Positions 59,798 to 64,000 of a stretch of DNA of 64,000 nt are shown here, piece after piece. The DNA lies in NCBI GenBank assembly GCA_048013815.1, contig CM106586.1, positions 1,860,001 to 1,924,000 of the forward strand, in the 5' to 3' direction. The translations under genes and the position numbers were made by a program. The DNA comes from Setoptus koraiensis. Its lineage: Eukaryota; Arthropoda. The notes below the pieces were generated by a model, which saw only the letters and a list, made by a program, of their open reading frames with translations, made no database searches and was not told the origin of the DNA. Every line of letters begins with the position of its first letter. Positions within the stretch are counted from its first letter, which is position 1.

Positions 59798-62358
59798 CCG
59801 ACTCAAGTCCAGGTCGTGCCACTAAAGAATTTTCCTCAGTCATGCCGATCGCTTCTCTCTAACAGAACAACTCACTGCAACTTGTTAGCTTGTTGAATTC
59901 TTATACAAAAGTGCTCACTGCTTAACCGCCACTAGTGAACAGACGAATGCGGCAAGTGCATTTGTTTCAATCAAATAATACCTGTAAGTGGATATTAAAC
60001 TGCACATATACTTACAATATCGGGTGGGTGGCTAGTAGTGCAAACTGTAGCCAGTTTTAGAGGCTATAATTGAGCAGGCAAATTTTTGGCGAGGCGCCAC
60101 CTGTTGGCCAAGTGGTGGCAATGATGATTGTGATGAGCTAGAACAAACAAATAAACAAATAGACAGAGAGAAAGTGAGAAAGTGAGCGGCGACAAGAGTC
60201 GGTTCTATATGGTTTTCTATCACGACAATCTCATTTAGTTTCAGGTTTTAGACGACCAACACCAACAGAGATTTTCAGCAACAGACAAACACACAAATGC
60301 CAAACAACAACAGGTGACTGTTGCCAGCATGCAGATGTATATGCTAAAAGAGCTAAAGTTTTTCAGTATTTTCACTTTCACAAGACTCACTAATCTATTG
60401 AATGGCATCCAGACAAAAAACAAAATTCGTGTTTTCTGTCGTGTAGTTGCCACTGCCAACATTCGTTCCTTTCACAATGTGTGACTGTTGTATTTTGCAA
60501 AACTCTGCTCGCCAATCGCTACTCCTCTTATGCCATATTCAATTGGCTAACCTTGCCTGACACCTACCATCGCATTTCCTAAACTCATTCCAATTTACAA
60601 TGTCCATTTAATTCAAAAAACTTTTTATTCAATTCAATTCAACTTCCACTTGACATTTATCTAACAAGTCGCGCTTGGTTAGCTACCCTAACTAGTTAGC
60701 TAACTGAGCCACTAACTAGTCCGCTAACTAGCTGGCCAACATCAAATGAAACTATCCTCTATTGCATCGTGTGTGTATTGTTGCGTCAGTGAAATCCTTT
60801 GCAATTTTTTCCTTTTTTTTATTGCCATCGGTTAGCCAGTTATTTCTCTTTGGGCACACAAGCTTTTGTAAAACAATCTGTGTAAGACTCGCACAAACAC
60901 TGCTCGATGCCTCAGTCACTAGCTTCATCCATCTAAATCTTATTTCATCATCATCGTCATCATCATGAACAGATGATCTTTTACAGTTACAGCAAACAAA
61001 CTGTGCATGTATATTTTCGTATGACGTCTACTAATATATCGTGACAAAAGTAACTCTCTTTACAAGTACAAATAGACAGATGTGAACAATTTCTGTCGGA
61101 GATTAAACACACACACACACTGAGAGGGAGGAGTCTCTGGTAAGCTCGACTCGCTAGTCTAGCCAGAGCTTATATGACAGACCAACTGGAAGAGGTTCAA
61201 TCAAGGCAAACCAGATGCTCTTTCTCTCGCTCTCTCATTCATTCGAAAGAACCGCATGCTATCGTTGCAAACCACCAACGCTGAACAAGTTGACGTTCTT
61301 ACGCCCAATTTAGACGATCAAACAAAGAATGTTAATAGCTCTTTGCTCTGATGCTGTTCCCAACAGAAACAAACTGTGTGAGTTCTGTTGAATCATCGGC
61401 TATATCAATCAACGGCATCCTCCAACTATCCGTTTCCTGCCCACTCAATTCAAGAAAAGTATTAAAATGAAAAGAACACACAAAAATAAACTTACTTTTA
61501 TCTCTAACTGCTGCACTCTCACTGGTCATGAGTGGGTCAAAAGCGTGGTTGCACTTGATTAAATTCGACAAGCCAACCTATTCGACCGTTTACTATTTAA
61601 TTAATACCCTTTGTAAAAGTTTGTGCCCCCTTCCTCAGTAAATACCAGTGTAACGGTATGTCATCAATCGAGGCCATTCAAAGGAACTAACAGCGGACCT
61701 CTCATTGCGTCATGGGCAGTCGCTGTATTATTCAAATCTCTTATATCTGGCCAAACAGATAGTAAACCAAAACAGAGTGGCCACTGAGTGTGACATTTTA
61801 TTTTGTAAAGAACATTTTAGTTGATTGTTCATTTATCATTCGCTTATGAGATCTGTACCAGGCGGGACAAATAAACTTTGTGAATGTCAACTTTCTTGTT
61901 GGCTCAACAATAACAAGTGCTCATTTCAATGTACAGTGTGACCAATACAAGTTGGAATTGGTTGACTTTGTTTATTTTAAACGGAACCACCTACTTGAGT
62001 TTATGGTAATCTCATAACAGTGTTTAAGTATAAGTATATGAGTAGATGGTCATTTAATTAGTAGTAACTGCGTACATTGGTCCATAGGTTTGTGTATATG
62101 TGTAACAAAAAAGTATCCTGATGACAGTTATTGTGACTCGTGTGTGTAACGGCGTCAACTAAAGTAGACTGACTGTGAAATGTTGTGTTCTTCTGTTAAC
62201 ACAGTGAGATGATCTATAGTATAGTAGGTAAACATTGTAAGTCAAATCAACATTAACACTAATAATAACATGATGACATCAGCCACTAAAATGTGTGTCG
62301 TAAGTATGGTGCAATTGTGTAAGCAAACAAAAAATTATTATCACGCGCAACTAATCAG
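58742..62358. other. 3.6-kb intergenic region
   Basis: No convincing exon on either strand. The first few hundred bases next to 58741 should hold the promoter and 5' UTR of the Ser/Arg-rich gene. The right end, before 62359, holds the 3' UTR of the small heat-shock protein gene (AATAAA on the minus strand could be TTTATT near 61977). A long (GT)n tract lies in the middle. Confidence 0.5.
59738..59793. repeat. (GT)n microsatellite, ~27 copies
   Basis: The longest pure dinucleotide run in the window, in intergenic DNA; likely polymorphic. Confidence 0.95.
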
Positions 62359-63211
62359 TTAAGTTCCGGGCGATACCTTTTGGATAGGAATATGACGAGC
62401 CTTGTCCCTTAGTGAAAGAGGAAGGGGCGCCTCGACGGTCAAAACTCCGTCGCGAGACAATGTAGATCGGATGAGTTCCGGATTGACACCCTCGGGCAAT
62501 AGAAATTCTCTGTTGTATTCTCTGTATACACTACGACTATCTGACTTTTCCTCGTGCCTTGCGTGTACCTGAATAATGTTCAATTTTGTTCAATAATCAA
62601 TATTAGATTATAAAGATACATTATTATTACATGTATAGTAATGGGAACAACAGAACCAATTATAACACAATGAGTGTAACTGTGCTCACCTGTAATTTGT
62701 TGTCCACTGTCTTGACAATGATCTCTTCTGGCTCGTATTGCGTGACGTCAAACTTTAGTTTAAGCACTTTTCCGTCGCCGTCTGATTGCGTCTTGATTAG
62801 TGGCGAATCAAAGTCATCCATCCAGGAGGTCATATCGGCGATACCCTGTCTAGAGCCGGGCCGTTGTTGGTGCGGCTGTTGACGCTGTTGTTGGTGACGA
62901 TCAGACGACAATGGAGACAGGGGACGCGCTTGAAGACCGCCAATAGGCGACCCACCCAAACCGGTACGACTGTTCGACGACTGCTGTTGTCTACTGCTAG
63001 TGTAGGAGGAAGACGATGAGGAGGAGGTTGATTTCGAAACAGTTGTATCTTTTTCTTTTTCTTGCATGCGCATTCTAAATCTATTCATATCTTCTTCCAT
63101 TTTTTTCATTTCCTCATCGAAACGCTCTCTAATGCTCTTGAATTCCTTGTCAATAAAGGACTCCTCTGTCCTTGAAATATGTACCTTCCTCTCTGGAGGT
63201 GTTGATGCCAT
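62359..63211 (-). CDS. HspB8: Small heat-shock protein, HspB8/CG14207 type
   Basis: Exons 63211-62690 and 62568-62359 (intron 121 bp, GTGAGC...ATTCAG, phase 0) encode 243 residues. The start is the ATG at 63211 (MASTPPERKVHIS). Small heat-shock proteins are ATP-independent chaperones that hold unfolding proteins and hand them to Hsp70/BAG partners. The N-terminus has a charged helix (FKSIRERFDEEMKKMEEDM) as in the insect CG14207 group, then a long Ser/Gln-rich insert. The alpha-crystallin domain starts at KVLKLKFDVTQYEPEEI and VKTVDNKLQ, crosses the intron, and continues HARHEEKSDSRSVYREY, NREFLLPEGVNP, LSRDGVLTVEAPLPL. A short IPIQ (I-x-I-like) tail motif is present. The domain is complete. 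A splice acceptor TTGATCACAG before 63240 suggests an upstream 5' UTR exon. Confidence 0.92.
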
Positions 63212-63240
63212 TGTTTCTGTCCGTTTGATTATTTGTTTGC

Positions 63241-64000
63241 CTGTGATCAAGATGTTTTTTCCAAAAGATTTATTGCAAATTAGTTAACGATCAAAGCACA
63301 CACAAGTTGATGACGAAGAGAAGAAGGCTAATTAATTTGCCGCCTGTATGCTTGATCGTCCCTCTATTGGATATAACTGTGAATACTTGTGTGTGTGTGT
63401 GTGTGTGTGTCAACGTAATTGTGTAGGCGTTTTTAACAACTTTCACTAATGAACTCGATATGTGGGTTAGTAAAAATTCTTTTCTTTTTATATTTTCAGT
63501 TGCAACCTTTGATGATTGAGTGTTAGCTCAATTCGAGTCGATTTTCGAATGGCCGCTGGTCGTTTGTACGAATCGACAATTGAAAATTTGTCCAACAAAT
63601 AAGCCCCAGACCGTTGAGCTCAATCCACTGAAGATATTTAGCACGTTCGCACTGGATAATTTTTAATAAATTCTCAAGCGATGCAAAACAATGTCGGCGC
63701 TGTGTAGCCCAAAAATAGTAGTTTGAATGCAGTACGTGTAAGTGTGTCTGTGTGTGTGTGTTCGTTGCTAAGACCCCTAAACGATTCACTGTGAATTGAT
63801 GAGGCTGCTCGAATGTGGGAAGTGCAGCCAGTTTGCGTAGGCAGTTTCGCTCAAAATGCACCACCAATATAGCAGTACGTGGCAAGCGTGTTGTTGTTGT
63901 TGTTGTCGAATGTTTACGTAATGAATTTATCTTTAGCCTCTTTCTCTTTTGAACGCGCTAGTTATTTTTGTTGCGCATTTCAATTCCTAGTTAGCTATTA
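63241..64000. other. 5' flank of the small heat-shock protein gene
   Basis: Probably a 5' UTR intron followed by promoter DNA. Contains a (GT)n tract at about 63390-63410 and a short (TTG)n near 63890. I looked for arrays of inverted nGAAn heat-shock elements and found none I would defend. Confidence 0.4.

Noticed and set aside
63241-64000. Heat-shock elements upstream of the small heat-shock protein gene
   Set aside because: Isolated TTC/GAA words only; no run of three or more correctly spaced inverted units.

Overview
This is a eukaryotic nuclear window from an arthropod, most likely a mite. The grounds are short introns (115-260 bp) with GT-AG ends, an HspB8/CG14207-type small heat-shock protein, a beat-like immunoglobulin gene, and intron-poor housekeeping genes. 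The mite assignment is an inference from how the proteins read; no database was searched. A run of 500 N (11492-11991) marks an assembly gap.

Layout. 1-2034: 3' end of a secreted CUB-domain gene. 2040-10400: a transposon graveyard. It holds a Tc1/mariner transposase tail, three related ~0.9 kb terminal-inverted-repeat (TIR) elements, coding-looking fragments of unknown family, and the integrase-plus-envelope part of an LTR retroelement fossil. 9835-11400: two tandem-repeat blocks leading to the gap. 12345-13166: a broken copy of the HECT domain of UBE3B. 13792-16887 (minus): exons of a beat-like two-Ig-domain membrane protein, spliced in phase 1 at every junction I could place. 17-46.9 kb: about 30 kb with no convincing exon, rich in microsatellites, minisatellites and GGGCCC words. 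It may be a very long first intron of the Ig gene or true intergenic DNA.

46.9-53.3 kb is gene-dense. EMC5 (plus) runs into POLR1C (minus), and their coding ends overlap by 45 bp. POLR1C is divergent from a gene encoding a SIAH-like RING finger joined to the conserved C-terminal domain of CNOT11. A single-exon puromycin-sensitive aminopeptidase follows. 53.5-58.7 kb (minus) encodes a large Ser/Arg/His-rich, probably disordered protein whose name I do not know, plus one terminal exon that could not be joined to it. 62.4-63.2 kb (minus) is a two-exon small heat-shock protein.

The genes do not form a pathway. The most unusual observation is the RING-CNOT11 architecture: an E3 ligase module in one frame with a CCR4-NOT subunit domain. 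Second are the EMC5/POLR1C coding overlap and the TIR elements, whose arms match within each copy but differ between copies.
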